Positions 37,967 to 45,789 of a DNA stretch of 64,000 bases are shown here, in pieces. A program made the translations under genes and the position numbers. This stretch comes from Janthinobacterium rivuli (GTDB taxonomy: Bacteria > Pseudomonadota > Gammaproteobacteria > Burkholderiales > Burkholderiaceae_D). The stretch spans positions 4,836,001-4,900,000 of the forward strand of contig NZ_CP121464.1 in assembly GCF_029690045.1 (NCBI RefSeq). Reading direction: 5' to 3'. Positions within the stretch are counted from its first letter, which is position 1; each line of letters begins with the position of its first letter. The notes beneath the pieces are model-generated. The model was not told the DNA's origin. It made no database searches and saw nothing but the letters and a program-made list of their open reading frames with translations.

Positions 37967-38431
37967 TCACCACTGTGAAAACGGATGGCGGATCAGATTC
38001 GCGTTGTAATAGCGGACATCGCCCGACACTTCCGCGCCGATCCACTCCGGTTTCTCGAAGGCCTGGTCTTCCGAGGCCAGTTCGATCTCGGCCACCACCA
38101 GGCCCGCATTGGCGCCCAGGAACTCGTCGACTTCCCACACCATGCCCGCGTGTTCGATGCGGTGGCGATACTTTTCGATCAGCGGCTGTTCGCACAGGCC
38201 GTCGAGCAGTTCGGCCGCGTCGGCCAGCGGAATCGGATACTCCCACTCGCCGCGTGTTGCACCCACGTTCGCGCCCTTGATGGTCAGCATCGCTTGCCCG
38301 CCCTCGATGCGCACGCGCACCACGCGCTCGCGCGCGGACGACAGATAACCCTGGCGCAGCAGGACCGGCTGGCCCAGGCCGCGCCAGGCGTCGCCGGCCA
38401 GCAAAAATTTACGCTCGATCTCGATACCCAT
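37967..38431 (-). CDS. CYTH domain protein (inorganic triphosphatase-like)
   Basis: A 154-residue single CYTH domain. The N-terminal signature GIEIERKFLL is intact, with the paired charged strands of the triphosphate tunnel (VVRVRIEGG, LTIKGA, YPIPLADA, KYRHRIEHAG, WEVDEFLGANAGLVVAEIEL). Such single-domain bacterial proteins hydrolyse inorganic triphosphate or act on organic triphosphates. The start is the ATG at 38429-38431. It begins 12 bases after the M14 peptidase stop on the same strand, so the two likely form an operon; a functional link is not known. Confidence 0.9.
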   Translation of the reverse strand: MGIEIERKFLLAGDAWRGLGQPVLLRQGYLSSARERVVRVRIEGGQAMLTIKGANVGATRGEWEYPIPLADAAELLDGLCEQPLIEKYRHRIEHAGMVWEVDEFLGANAGLVVAEIELASEDQAFEKPEWIGAEVSGDVRYYNANLIRHPFSQW

Positions 38432-38443
38432 GAACAACGCCGT

Positions 38444-39565
38444 TCAATCCAGCGACAGCAGGATAGGCTGCAGCATGGCCGCGCCCAGGGCCGCGCTGCG
38501 CGCGCCGTTCCAGCCGACGGCTGGATCCGGCAAGTCGGCGTTTTCCTTGAACGGCATTTCCAGGGTCAGCGCCAGGCAGCCGAAGTGGTGGCCGATGTAT
38601 TTCGACGCCAGGGTCAGCATGTCCGACTTGTACTTGCTGGCCGCATAGCCGAACTTGTCCTGGAAGTCGGGGCTGGCCTGCTTGTAGCGCTCGATGAAGG
38701 CTTTCTGGTGCGCCGCTTGCGCCGGCGTGAAGTTTTCCAGCATTTCGTTGCCGGCCACAAAGTTGTACGGCAGCGCTTCATCGCCGTGGATGTCGAAGAA
38801 CATGTCGACGCCCGTTTCGTGGATCTTGTTTTTCACGCACAGCACTTCCGGGCTGGACTCCAGCGAAGGCGTCATCCATTCGCGGTTCAGGTTGGCGCCT
38901 GCCGCATTCGTGCGCAGGTTGCCGCGGATGGAGCCGTCCGGATTCATGTTCGGCACGATGTGGAACACGGCGCGCTGCAAGAGCTTGCGTGCGATCGGGT
39001 TGGCGTCGTCGAGCAGCGAGTCGATCAAGCCTTCGACGAACCATTCGGCCATCGATTCGCCCGGATGCTGGCGTGCGATGACCCAGATTTTCTTTTCCGC
39101 CTGCGGGTTGCCGATGGTAACCATGTTCATGTCGCGGCCGTCGACCGTGCTGCCCAGGTCGGACACGCGCGCCAGCGGATGCTCGGCCACTTCACCCAGC
39201 AGGCGCAAATGGCGTTCCCACGAATACGGCTCGAAGTAGGCGTAGTACACGCTGTCGAGTTCAGGCGTGTGCGAGATCGTCATGACCTGGCCATCGAACG
39301 CCGTCGGTACGCGGAACCAGTTTTCGCTGTCGTAGCTGGCCACGGCCTGGTAGTCTTCATAGCCGGCAGGATAGGTGGCCTGGCCCGCGTTCAGGAAGCG
39401 CATCGTGCATGCCTGGCCCCGCGCGCCCTGCAGGCGGAAGTGGAACCACTGGTGGATGTCGGCGTGGCTATCCTTGCGCAAGTTCAGGTCGATGGCGCCG
39501 GCACTGGCGGCGCTCACCACGTCGATGGCGCCCGAGTCGAAGTTCTGGCTGATTTTAATGGTCAT
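38444..39565 (-). CDS. M14-family zinc carboxypeptidase, cytosolic-carboxypeptidase type
   Basis: A 373-residue peptidase that probably removes C-terminal residues from proteins or peptides. An N-terminal beta-domain (1-130, WFHFRLQGARG) typical of CCP/AGBL-like enzymes precedes the M14 domain with zinc ligands His167 and Glu170 (RQHPGES) and His260 (DIHGDE), plus NPDG, RTNAAGANLNREW and the catalytic Glu in LTLEMPFKEN. No signal peptide, so cytoplasmic. It leads the pair with the CYTH gene. Confidence 0.88.
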   Translation of the reverse strand: MTIKISQNFDSGAIDVVSAASAGAIDLNLRKDSHADIHQWFHFRLQGARGQACTMRFLNAGQATYPAGYEDYQAVASYDSENWFRVPTAFDGQVMTISHTPELDSVYYAYFEPYSWERHLRLLGEVAEHPLARVSDLGSTVDGRDMNMVTIGNPQAEKKIWVIARQHPGESMAEWFVEGLIDSLLDDANPIARKLLQRAVFHIVPNMNPDGSIRGNLRTNAAGANLNREWMTPSLESSPEVLCVKNKIHETGVDMFFDIHGDEALPYNFVAGNEMLENFTPAQAAHQKAFIERYKQASPDFQDKFGYAASKYKSDMLTLASKYIGHHFGCLALTLEMPFKENADLPDPAVGWNGARSAALGAAMLQPILLSLD

Positions 39566-39866
39566 GTAATGATCCCGTCCGAATGTAAGTGTTACGGCGT
39601 TGCCTCGTGGGCTCCGCCGTCGCGCTAAAAAACGCAGTGTAAGCTATCCCGCTATTTTCCGCCCTTTGGCACCGTTCGCAAAGCCTGGTCTGGTGATTTA
39701 TGCACCAATCCGGGGCATCGATGGAAAAGTGCCGGGCAAAAGCACGAAAAATCGGTGAGCTGTTGCATCTACCGGACAAAAAACTGCTTTGTAACAGCCG
39801 CTGACACATTAGCGCCGGGTCGCCCCCCTATAATTCTTGCTTTCATAGAGTCGCCAGGAAAGAGTC
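39566..39866. other. 301-bp divergent promoter region, M14 peptidase and TetR
   Basis: No gene. It holds the TATAAT box at 39829-39834 for the TetR gene and a possible ribosome-binding site (AGGAAAGAG). I see no clear palindromic operator. Confidence 0.5.
39829..39834 (+). promoter_or_regulatory. TATAAT -10 box upstream of the TetR gene
   Basis: A perfect -10 hexamer lies 33 bases before the TetR start. No good -35 lies at 16-18 bases upstream, so activity may need another factor. Confidence 0.4.
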
Positions 39867-40529
39867 GTGGACAAGAAGTTAACTAACATCCAGGAAAGAA
39901 AGTTACGCGAGGCGCAGGCGCGGCGCGAGCACATCATCAACGTCGTCAAAGATCTCATCAAGAAGGGTGGCGCGCGCGCCGTCTCCATCCGCAAGGTGGC
40001 CGAGGCGGCCGGCTTTTCCACCACCGTCGTGTACGCCCTGTTCCGCGACAAGGCCACCCTGATCGCCCAGGCCATGGACAAGGATTTGCTGGAACTGGTG
40101 CACGCCATGCGCACGGCCTGCGCCACCAGCATGGACCCATGGGAACGTATCAGCCTGATCGGCCGCGCCTACATCGAGTACGGCTTCCAGCATCCCGACG
40201 AGTACTCGCTGATCTTCATGGAGCTGCGTCCGCACGCGGAAGTCGACGCCGTCGAAGTGGAGCACGGCAATATCGAGCAAGACCCGTACGCCTATGCGCT
40301 GCACCTGTTTACCGAACTGGCGCAAGCGGGCCAGGTACGCCAGGATCCGCCGGCACTGCACACGATGACGCAAATCTTCTGGCAATCGCTGCACGGCCTC
40401 GTGTCGCTGCGCATCGTCATGGATGCGGGCGACCCATGGACGCCGCACCCGGAAATGAACGCACATATCGACGACTTGCTGGCCGTCGTCACGACAGGCA
40501 TCCGCCTGCGCTTTGCACCGGCTTCCTGA
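39867..40529 (+). CDS. TetR-family transcriptional regulator
   Basis: A 220-residue one-component regulator: helix-turn-helix at about 39-73 (VSIRKVAEAAGFSTTVVYALFRDKATLIAQAM), then a ligand domain of the WHG/TetR_C_33 kind (IEYGFQHPDEYSLIFMELRP, with MTQIFWQSLHGLVSL). A GTG start is used (GTGGACAAGAAG), with AGGAAAGAG upstream. The divergent M14 gene or the downstream, convergent CoA-transferase are possible targets; neither can be chosen. Confidence 0.88.
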   Translation: MDKKLTNIQERKLREAQARREHIINVVKDLIKKGGARAVSIRKVAEAAGFSTTVVYALFRDKATLIAQAMDKDLLELVHAMRTACATSMDPWERISLIGRAYIEYGFQHPDEYSLIFMELRPHAEVDAVEVEHGNIEQDPYAYALHLFTELAQAGQVRQDPPALHTMTQIFWQSLHGLVSLRIVMDAGDPWTPHPEMNAHIDDLLAVVTTGIRLRFAPAS

Positions 40530-40652
40530 CGCTTGATCCAGCGCAAACTTGCCTTGCTGGACCTGGGCGCCAAGGCGCTGCACATGTACTGAGAAAAAGT
40601 AAAGGCAGGCGCGGTGCTGCACCGCCCTGCCCCGTCTTGATATGCGCGAAGC

Positions 40653-42149
40653 TTACTGCGCTTCGAGCATGCTCTGCGTTTCCTGATAGCGCGTATGCCA
40701 CGACAGCGCCTGTTCCAGGATGTGCGGCGTATGACCGCCGCGCTGGCATGCCGCGTCGTAATACGCGCGCAATTGATCGCGGTAAGCGGGATGCGTGCAG
40801 CGCTCGATGATCAACGGCGCCCGTTCGCGCGGCGCCAGGCCACGCAAGTCGGCAAAACCCCACTCCGTCACCAGCACATCGACGTCATGCTCCGTATGGT
40901 CCACATGCGAGACCATCGGCACGACGCTGGAAATGCGCCCCCCCTTGGCTGCCGATTTCGACACGAACATCGATACTTGCCCATTGCGCGCGAAGTCGCC
41001 CGAGCCTCCAATGCCGTTCATCATGTGCGTGCCGCACACATGCGTGGAATTGACGTTGCCGTAGATATCGAATTCCAGCGCCGTATTCAGGGCGATGATG
41101 CCCAGGCGGCGCACGATTTCCGGATGGTTGCTGATCTCTTGCGGGCGCAGCACGATTTTCGAGCGGTAATGGTCGATATTGTCCATCAGCTTTTGATGCA
41201 CGGCGGCAGACAGGGTGATCGACGAGGCCGAGGCGAACGCCAGCTGGCCCGAATCGAGCAGCTCAATGGCGCTGTCCTGCAACACTTCCGAATACATCGT
41301 CATGTTCTGGAAAGGCGAGCCGATCAGGCCATGCAGCACGGCGTTGGCGATGGTGCCGATGCCCGCCTGCAGGGGCAGCAATTCCGGGCCCATGCGTCCA
41401 GCCGCCACTTCGCCCTCCAGGAAGGCGATCACGTGGCCGGCAATGGCTTGCGTCTCTTCGTCGGGCGGCAAGGCGTTCGATGGGCTGTCGGGGCTGTCCG
41501 TAATGACGATGGCGGCGATGCGGGCCGGATCGATGGCAATCGCCGTGCTGCCCAGGCGCTGGTCGACGCGCGTGAGGGGAATCGGTTCGCGCCCCGGCAA
41601 ATTTTGTGGAATATAGATGTCGTGCAAGCCTTCCAGCGCCAGCGGCGTGGACAGGTTGATCTCGATGATCACCTGCGTGGCCTGCTGGGCAAACGCGGCG
41701 GAGTTACCCACCGACATGGTCGGGATGATGGCGCCGGCCGCCGTGATGGCTGTTGCTTCGATGACGGCGATATCGACGGCGGCCAGGTTGCCCGAGCGCA
41801 GTTGCTCGGCCGTTTCCGACAGGTGCTGGTCGATGAACATGACTTCGCCGCTGTTGATCTTGCCACGCAGCACAGGGTCGACCTGGAACGGCATGCGGCG
41901 CGCCAGCACGCCCGCCTCGGCCATCAGGCCGTCGCTGCCATTGCCCAGCGACGCGCCCGTGATCAGGGTCAGGCTTAATGGATCTTGCAGGGCGCGCTCG
42001 GCCAGTGCGCGCGGCAGGGCCTTGGCGTCGCCGGCACGGGTAAAACCGCTCATGCCGACACGCATGCCGTTGTGGAACAATTTGGCTGCCTCATCGGCGC
42101 TCATGATTTTGCCGAGCAAGCCTGGGTGGCGGATACGGTCCTCGTACAT
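40653..42149 (-). CDS. Acetyl-CoA hydrolase/transferase-family CoA-transferase
   Basis: A 498-residue class I CoA-transferase. It has an N-terminal GMRVGMSGFTRAGDAKALPRAL, the oxyanion-type GSxG region GIGGSGDFARN, and MYSEVLQDS containing the Glu that forms the enzyme-CoA thioester. Length and motifs match succinyl-CoA:acetate CoA-transferases (AarC/Cat1) and acetyl-CoA hydrolases. Since sucCD is not in the window, it could recycle succinyl-CoA; elsewhere in the genome sucCD may exist. The divergent LysR gene is a likely regulator. Confidence 0.87.
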   Translation of the reverse strand: MYEDRIRHPGLLGKIMSADEAAKLFHNGMRVGMSGFTRAGDAKALPRALAERALQDPLSLTLITGASLGNGSDGLMAEAGVLARRMPFQVDPVLRGKINSGEVMFIDQHLSETAEQLRSGNLAAVDIAVIEATAITAAGAIIPTMSVGNSAAFAQQATQVIIEINLSTPLALEGLHDIYIPQNLPGREPIPLTRVDQRLGSTAIAIDPARIAAIVITDSPDSPSNALPPDEETQAIAGHVIAFLEGEVAAGRMGPELLPLQAGIGTIANAVLHGLIGSPFQNMTMYSEVLQDSAIELLDSGQLAFASASSITLSAAVHQKLMDNIDHYRSKIVLRPQEISNHPEIVRRLGIIALNTALEFDIYGNVNSTHVCGTHMMNGIGGSGDFARNGQVSMFVSKSAAKGGRISSVVPMVSHVDHTEHDVDVLVTEWGFADLRGLAPRERAPLIIERCTHPAYRDQLRAYYDAACQRGGHTPHILEQALSWHTRYQETQSMLEAQ

Positions 42150-42309
42150 CTGATGCTCCTGATCTTCTTCATATTCTCAAACTGGATGGCTGTCATACAC
42201 CAACCCCATAAGTGGATTCAGTATAAAATCGCGGCAACATGCATGGCATGAATTAACTTCGCCATATTCAGTCGATATTTTCATGCTTTGCCAACGCCGA
42301 GCACCCATC

Positions 42310-43203
42310 TTGGATATCCGTTCCCTGCGCTATTTCGTCGAAACCGTGCGCCTGTCGAGCTTTACGCAGGCGGCCGAATCGCTGCACCTGACCCAATCGA
42401 CCATCAGCAAGATGGTGCGCCAGCTGGAAGATGAAGTGGGCGCGCAGCTGCTGGTGCGCGACGGGCGCAAGCTGACCCTGACGGACACGGGCCGCATCGT
42501 CTACCAGCACGGCCAGGAAATGCTGGCGAACATGCGCCAGCTGACCCTTGAAGTGCGCGACACGCAAACGTTGCAGCGCGGCAGCCTGACGGTCGGCATC
42601 CCGCCCATGATCAATGTGCTGTTCACACCTGTATTAAAGGCGTTCCGCGCGCGCCATCCGCATATCAGCCTGACCTTGCAGGAAGACACGGGCCAGCAGA
42701 TCGAGCGCAAGGTGGCGGCCGGCGAGCTGGAAATCGGCATGACGGTGCTGCCGGCCGACCCGGAACTCGACCTCGTGGCCGTGGAAGTGGCCAACTACCC
42801 GATCTGGGCCCTGGCCGAACCGGGCACCTTCCAGAAAAACCGCACGACACTGCCCTTCAAGGCGCTGGCCGACTTGCCGCTGGTGCTGTTAAAAGATGAT
42901 TTCGCGCTCACGCGCAGCCTGCGCCAGCATTTCGCGCAAGCGGGCTTTGAGCCGACGATTGCGGCCCAGAGCGGCCAGTGGGACTGGCTGGTGGCCATGG
43001 CCTCGGCGGGCCTGGGCGTGGCCCTGCTGCCGGAGCCGTTCATCCACCGCCTGGCCGGCGAGCCGCTTGAGGCCGTGCGCATCGTCGAGCCGGAGGTGGC
43101 GTGGCAGGTGGCGCACGTCTGGAGCGGGCGCTATCTGTCGCATGCGGCACGCGCCTGGCTTGAGGTATGCCAGGACGTGCTGGGCACCCAGTTCGCGCAC
43201 TGA
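42310..43203 (+). CDS. LysR-family transcriptional regulator
   Basis: A 297-residue LysR-type regulator: LDIRSLRYFVETVRLSSFTQAAESLHLTQSTISKMVRQLEDE is the winged helix (1-60), followed by the CynR/CysB-like effector domain (GSLTVGIPPMINVL, GLGVALLPEPFI). I start at the TTG at 42310 because MDIRSLRYF is the standard family opening; an ATG at 42283 adds nine residues without a ribosome-binding site. It is divergent from the CoA-transferase, with 160 bases between, so it probably controls that gene and itself. Confidence 0.85.
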   Translation: MDIRSLRYFVETVRLSSFTQAAESLHLTQSTISKMVRQLEDEVGAQLLVRDGRKLTLTDTGRIVYQHGQEMLANMRQLTLEVRDTQTLQRGSLTVGIPPMINVLFTPVLKAFRARHPHISLTLQEDTGQQIERKVAAGELEIGMTVLPADPELDLVAVEVANYPIWALAEPGTFQKNRTTLPFKALADLPLVLLKDDFALTRSLRQHFAQAGFEPTIAAQSGQWDWLVAMASAGLGVALLPEPFIHRLAGEPLEAVRIVEPEVAWQVAHVWSGRYLSHAARAWLEVCQDVLGTQFAH

Positions 43204-43206
43204 CGC

Positions 43207-43236
43207 AAAAAAGGGTGGCCTCGGCCACCCTTTTTG
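43207..43236. terminator. Bidirectional terminator between LysR and sugar transporter
   Basis: A-run, GGGTGGCC-TC-GGCCACCC and T-run form a perfect 8-bp stem with A/T tracts on both sides, between convergent genes ending at 43203 and 43256. Confidence 0.9.
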
Positions 43237-43255
43237 CTTGATCACGCCACCTGGC

Positions 43256-44557
43256 TTACTTGGCGTCGTCCTTGTACATGCTGGCGTATTTCCAGCCGAA
43301 GTACAGAATGAAGGTGTAGCACAGGGCCGGCACGAGGAAGGACAGTTGCAGGTTGATGTGGTCGGCCAGGAAGCCCTGGATGAACGGCACGATGGCGCCG
43401 CCGACGATGGCCATGCACAGGATGCCCGAACCTTGTCCCGTTTGCGCGCCCAGCTTGTTCAAGGCCATGCTGAAGATGGTCGGGAACATGATGGAATTGA
43501 ACAGGCCGACGGCGATCAAGGCCCACATGGCCGTGTGACCGCTGGAGAACACGGCGACGAGGATCAGCGCGATGACGACGGCGGCGTTGAAGGCCAGGGT
43601 CTTACCCGGGCTGACATAGCGCATCACTGCAAAGCCGACGAAGCGGCCCAGCATGGCGCCCCCCCAGTAATAGCTGACGAAATAGGCGGCGTCGGCGTGG
43701 CTCAGGCCCGCGATATGGCTCTCGCCCAGGAAGTTGATCAGGAAGCTGCCGATGCTGACTTCACCGCCCACATACAGGAAGATGGCCAGCGCGCCCAGCA
43801 CCAGGTGGCGGTGCGACCAGATCGAGACCTTGTTGCCAGCCTGCGCCAGGGCGGCCGCATCGTCGGCATGCGAAATCTTTGGCAATTTTGCCAGCGCGAA
43901 CAGCACCGCCAGGATCACCAGGGTGGCGGCCAGCACCAGGTACGGGCCTTGCACGGAAGCCGCTTCCTTGGCGCGGTAAGCCAGTTGCTCGGCGGCCGGC
44001 AGCAGGTCGAACTGCTGCACCGTCAGCACGGTGCCCGACAAAATCAGCATGCCGCCCAGCGCAGGCGCCACGGTGGTGCCCAGCGCGTTAAACGCTTGCG
44101 TCAGGGTCAAGCGGCTCGACGCCGTCTGCGGGTCGCCCAGTTCCGTCACGTACGGGTTGGCCGCCACCTGCAGCACGGTGATGCCGGCCGCCAGGATGAA
44201 GAAGGACAAGAGGAACAGCGCATAGCTGCCGGTGGACGCCGGGTAAAACATGGCGCAGCCGGCGGCCGCGATCAGCAGGCCGGCGACGACGCCGCGCTGA
44301 TAGCCGATTTTCTTGATCAGCATGCCTGCCGGCAGCGAGACGATGGCGTAGGCGCCAAAGAAGCAGAACTGCACCAGCATCGCCTGGACATACGTCAGGG
44401 TGTAGATCGAACGCAGATGGGGGATCAGCACATCATTGAGCGAGGTCAGCAGCCCCCACATGAAAAACAGCACCGTGACAATGATCAGGGCGCCTGTATT
44501 GTTTTGCGTGCCGGCCTGTGCGCGCGATGCGCCCAGCCCCTGCTTTACGTGTTCCAT
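43256..44557 (-). CDS. FHS-family sugar:H+ symporter (FucP/NagP-like)
   Basis: A 433-residue inner-membrane MFS transporter with twelve helices. The N-terminal TVLFFMWGLLTSLNDVLIPHL, FCFFGAYAIVSLPAGMLIKKIGYQRG, VAANPYVTELG and QAFNALGTTVAP are the FHS (fucose/glucose/galactose/GlcNAc) family hallmarks. The substrate cannot be told; with a chitinase in the window GlcNAc is attractive but unproven. It has no sugar kinase or epimerase next to it. Candidate operators at 44678 and 44744 lie upstream. Confidence 0.88.
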   Translation of the reverse strand: MEHVKQGLGASRAQAGTQNNTGALIIVTVLFFMWGLLTSLNDVLIPHLRSIYTLTYVQAMLVQFCFFGAYAIVSLPAGMLIKKIGYQRGVVAGLLIAAAGCAMFYPASTGSYALFLLSFFILAAGITVLQVAANPYVTELGDPQTASSRLTLTQAFNALGTTVAPALGGMLILSGTVLTVQQFDLLPAAEQLAYRAKEAASVQGPYLVLAATLVILAVLFALAKLPKISHADDAAALAQAGNKVSIWSHRHLVLGALAIFLYVGGEVSIGSFLINFLGESHIAGLSHADAAYFVSYYWGGAMLGRFVGFAVMRYVSPGKTLAFNAAVVIALILVAVFSSGHTAMWALIAVGLFNSIMFPTIFSMALNKLGAQTGQGSGILCMAIVGGAIVPFIQGFLADHINLQLSFLVPALCYTFILYFGWKYASMYKDDAK

Positions 44558-44677
44558 ACTTTCTCCATTGTTCTATCCAAGATTGTCGTGCCCTGCCCTG
44601 GCCCATCGCTTGCATGGACACCGCCAGGCAGCGGCAGCGCTCGTGTTTGAAAGCAACATCTTCGCAAGGCCGAGCGC

Positions 44678-44690
44678 GTAGTAAAACTAC
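44678..44690. promoter_or_regulatory. Palindrome GTAGTAAAACTAC, candidate HexR-like operator
   Basis: GTAGT-AAA-ACTAC is a perfect 5-3-5 palindrome 121 bases upstream of the sugar transporter, with the same TGTARTnnnAYTACA-type layout as the site upstream of sdhC. It could be a HexR-type (RpiR-family) operator for carbohydrate genes. The regulator is inferred from resemblance only. Confidence 0.5.
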
Positions 44691-44743
44691 CTTGCTGCGG
44701 CCGCATTATGCCCGAAAGGCCCCGGATTGCGCAGGTTTCACAT

Positions 44744-44760
44744 CAATTATTCGATAATTG
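44744..44760. promoter_or_regulatory. Perfect AT-rich inverted repeat upstream of DUF3563
   Basis: CAATTAT-TCG-ATAATTG is a 7-3-7 palindrome, 48 bases upstream of the TATAAT box of the DUF3563 gene and 187 bases from the transporter start. It could serve either gene as an operator; the binding protein is unknown. Confidence 0.45.
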
Positions 44761-44807
44761 AATAGCTGACATTCGAAATCAAAAGTAGCCTTATAACTTG
44801 AAACCGC

Positions 44808-44813
44808 TATAAT
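44808..44813 (+). promoter_or_regulatory. TATAAT -10 box upstream of DUF3563
   Basis: A perfect -10 hexamer 47 bases before the start codon. The -35 region is poor, so the promoter would need an activator. Confidence 0.35.
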
Positions 44814-44860
44814 TATATTGCAGTGCAGCACAACGCGGCACGCCACATAAGGAGTCTGCC

Positions 44861-45094
44861 ATGTCTACCGCATTTACTTACCACACCACGCAAAACAGCA
44901 ATATCGTCGGCACCCTGGTCCACGCCGCCAAACGCGTCGGCGCCTGGCTGAACCAAAGCAGCGACCGCCGCGAACGCGCTTACGAAGAAGCGTATCTGGC
45001 CGAATCGACCGACCGTTACGACCTGGAATACCGCATGCGCGAACTGGCCCGTGCCAATCCACAGCCTAGCTGGATGAGCGGTCTGAGCCGTTAA
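44861..45094 (+). CDS. DUF3563 family small protein
   Basis: A 77-residue basic protein with the central ERAYEEAYLAESTDRYDLEYRMRELAR pattern of DUF3563, a Burkholderiales family without known function. No signal peptide. AAGGAG sits eight bases before the ATG. It is monocistronic; the strong ribosome site and AT-rich promoter suggest active expression. Confidence 0.87.
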   Translation: MSTAFTYHTTQNSNIVGTLVHAAKRVGAWLNQSSDRRERAYEEAYLAESTDRYDLEYRMRELARANPQPSWMSGLSR

Positions 45095-45203
45095 GATTGA
45101 CGCAGTATTGCCGCAGTTCCCAGTCGCTCAACGGCTGTAGCAACATCGATAGCGCCATCCTGCTCGCCTTGCGCTTGAGCACAGGATGGGCTATACAGGC
45201 GGG

Positions 45204-45731
45204 ATGCACACGCCCATCACCATCCTCGCCATCGCCGGCAGCCTGCGCGCCGCCTCGCTGAACACCGCCCTGCTGCGCGCCATCGCCACGCTTGCCCCAG
45301 CGCCATTCGACATCCGCATTTATCCGGGACTCGGGCAATTACCGCTGTTCAATCCCGACCTCGACGCCGACAGCCTGCCGGCCGTGACGGGCCTGCGCGA
45401 CGCGATCATCGCGGCCGACGTGCTGATGCTGGCCAGTCCCGAGTATGCGCACGGCGTGAGCGGCCCCATGAAAAACGCGCTGGACTGGATGGTGGGAAAT
45501 GAATCGTTCATCGACAAGCCGCTGGCGCTGCTGAACGCCTCGCCGCGCGCCACGCATGCACAGGCGGCGCTGCGCGAAACGGTGCGCACCATGTCGGCGC
45601 GCCTGATCGACGACGCCTGCATCAGCCTGCCCCTGCTGGGGTCGGGTCTCGGTGCGGAAGGCATCGCCGCGGACCCAGCATTGCGCCGGGCCATCCTCGA
45701 TATGCTGCAGTGCATCAGGTCATTTTCATGA
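45204..45731 (+). CDS. NADPH-dependent FMN reductase
   Basis: A 175-residue flavodoxin-fold reductase. The FMN-binding start (ILAIAGSLRAASLNTALLRAI) and the SPEYAHGVSGPMKNALDWMV block are family hallmarks (ChrR/SsuE/ArsH-like). Likely roles are quinone, chromate or flavin reduction with NAD(P)H. The start is the ATG at 45204; an ATG six codons upstream is possible. It stands alone, between DUF3563 and the convergent lactate cluster. Confidence 0.87.
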   Translation: MHTPITILAIAGSLRAASLNTALLRAIATLAPAPFDIRIYPGLGQLPLFNPDLDADSLPAVTGLRDAIIAADVLMLASPEYAHGVSGPMKNALDWMVGNESFIDKPLALLNASPRATHAQAALRETVRTMSARLIDDACISLPLLGSGLGAEGIAADPALRRAILDMLQCIRSFS

Positions 45732-45789
45732 CCCTCTGCACGTTTTACTATCAATTCATCTAGTTTTACTACGTACTTCTACGGACCAC

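Larger units (their letters stand above)
44558..44860. other. 303-bp divergent promoter region, sugar transporter and DUF3563
   Basis: No gene. It carries two perfect palindromes (44678-44690 and 44744-44760), a TATAAT at 44808-44813 and the DUF3563 ribosome-binding site (AAGGAG). No other feature is clear. Confidence 0.6.

Noticed and set aside
40139..40810. 223-codon plus-strand frame in the TetR gene
   Set aside because: Out-of-frame shadow of the TetR gene, rich in Arg/Ala/Pro and with no family match.
45761..45772. Second copy of the GTAGTAAAACTA motif beside lctP
   Set aside because: Its outer base breaks the symmetry and no gene starts downstream of it, so I did not list it as an operator.
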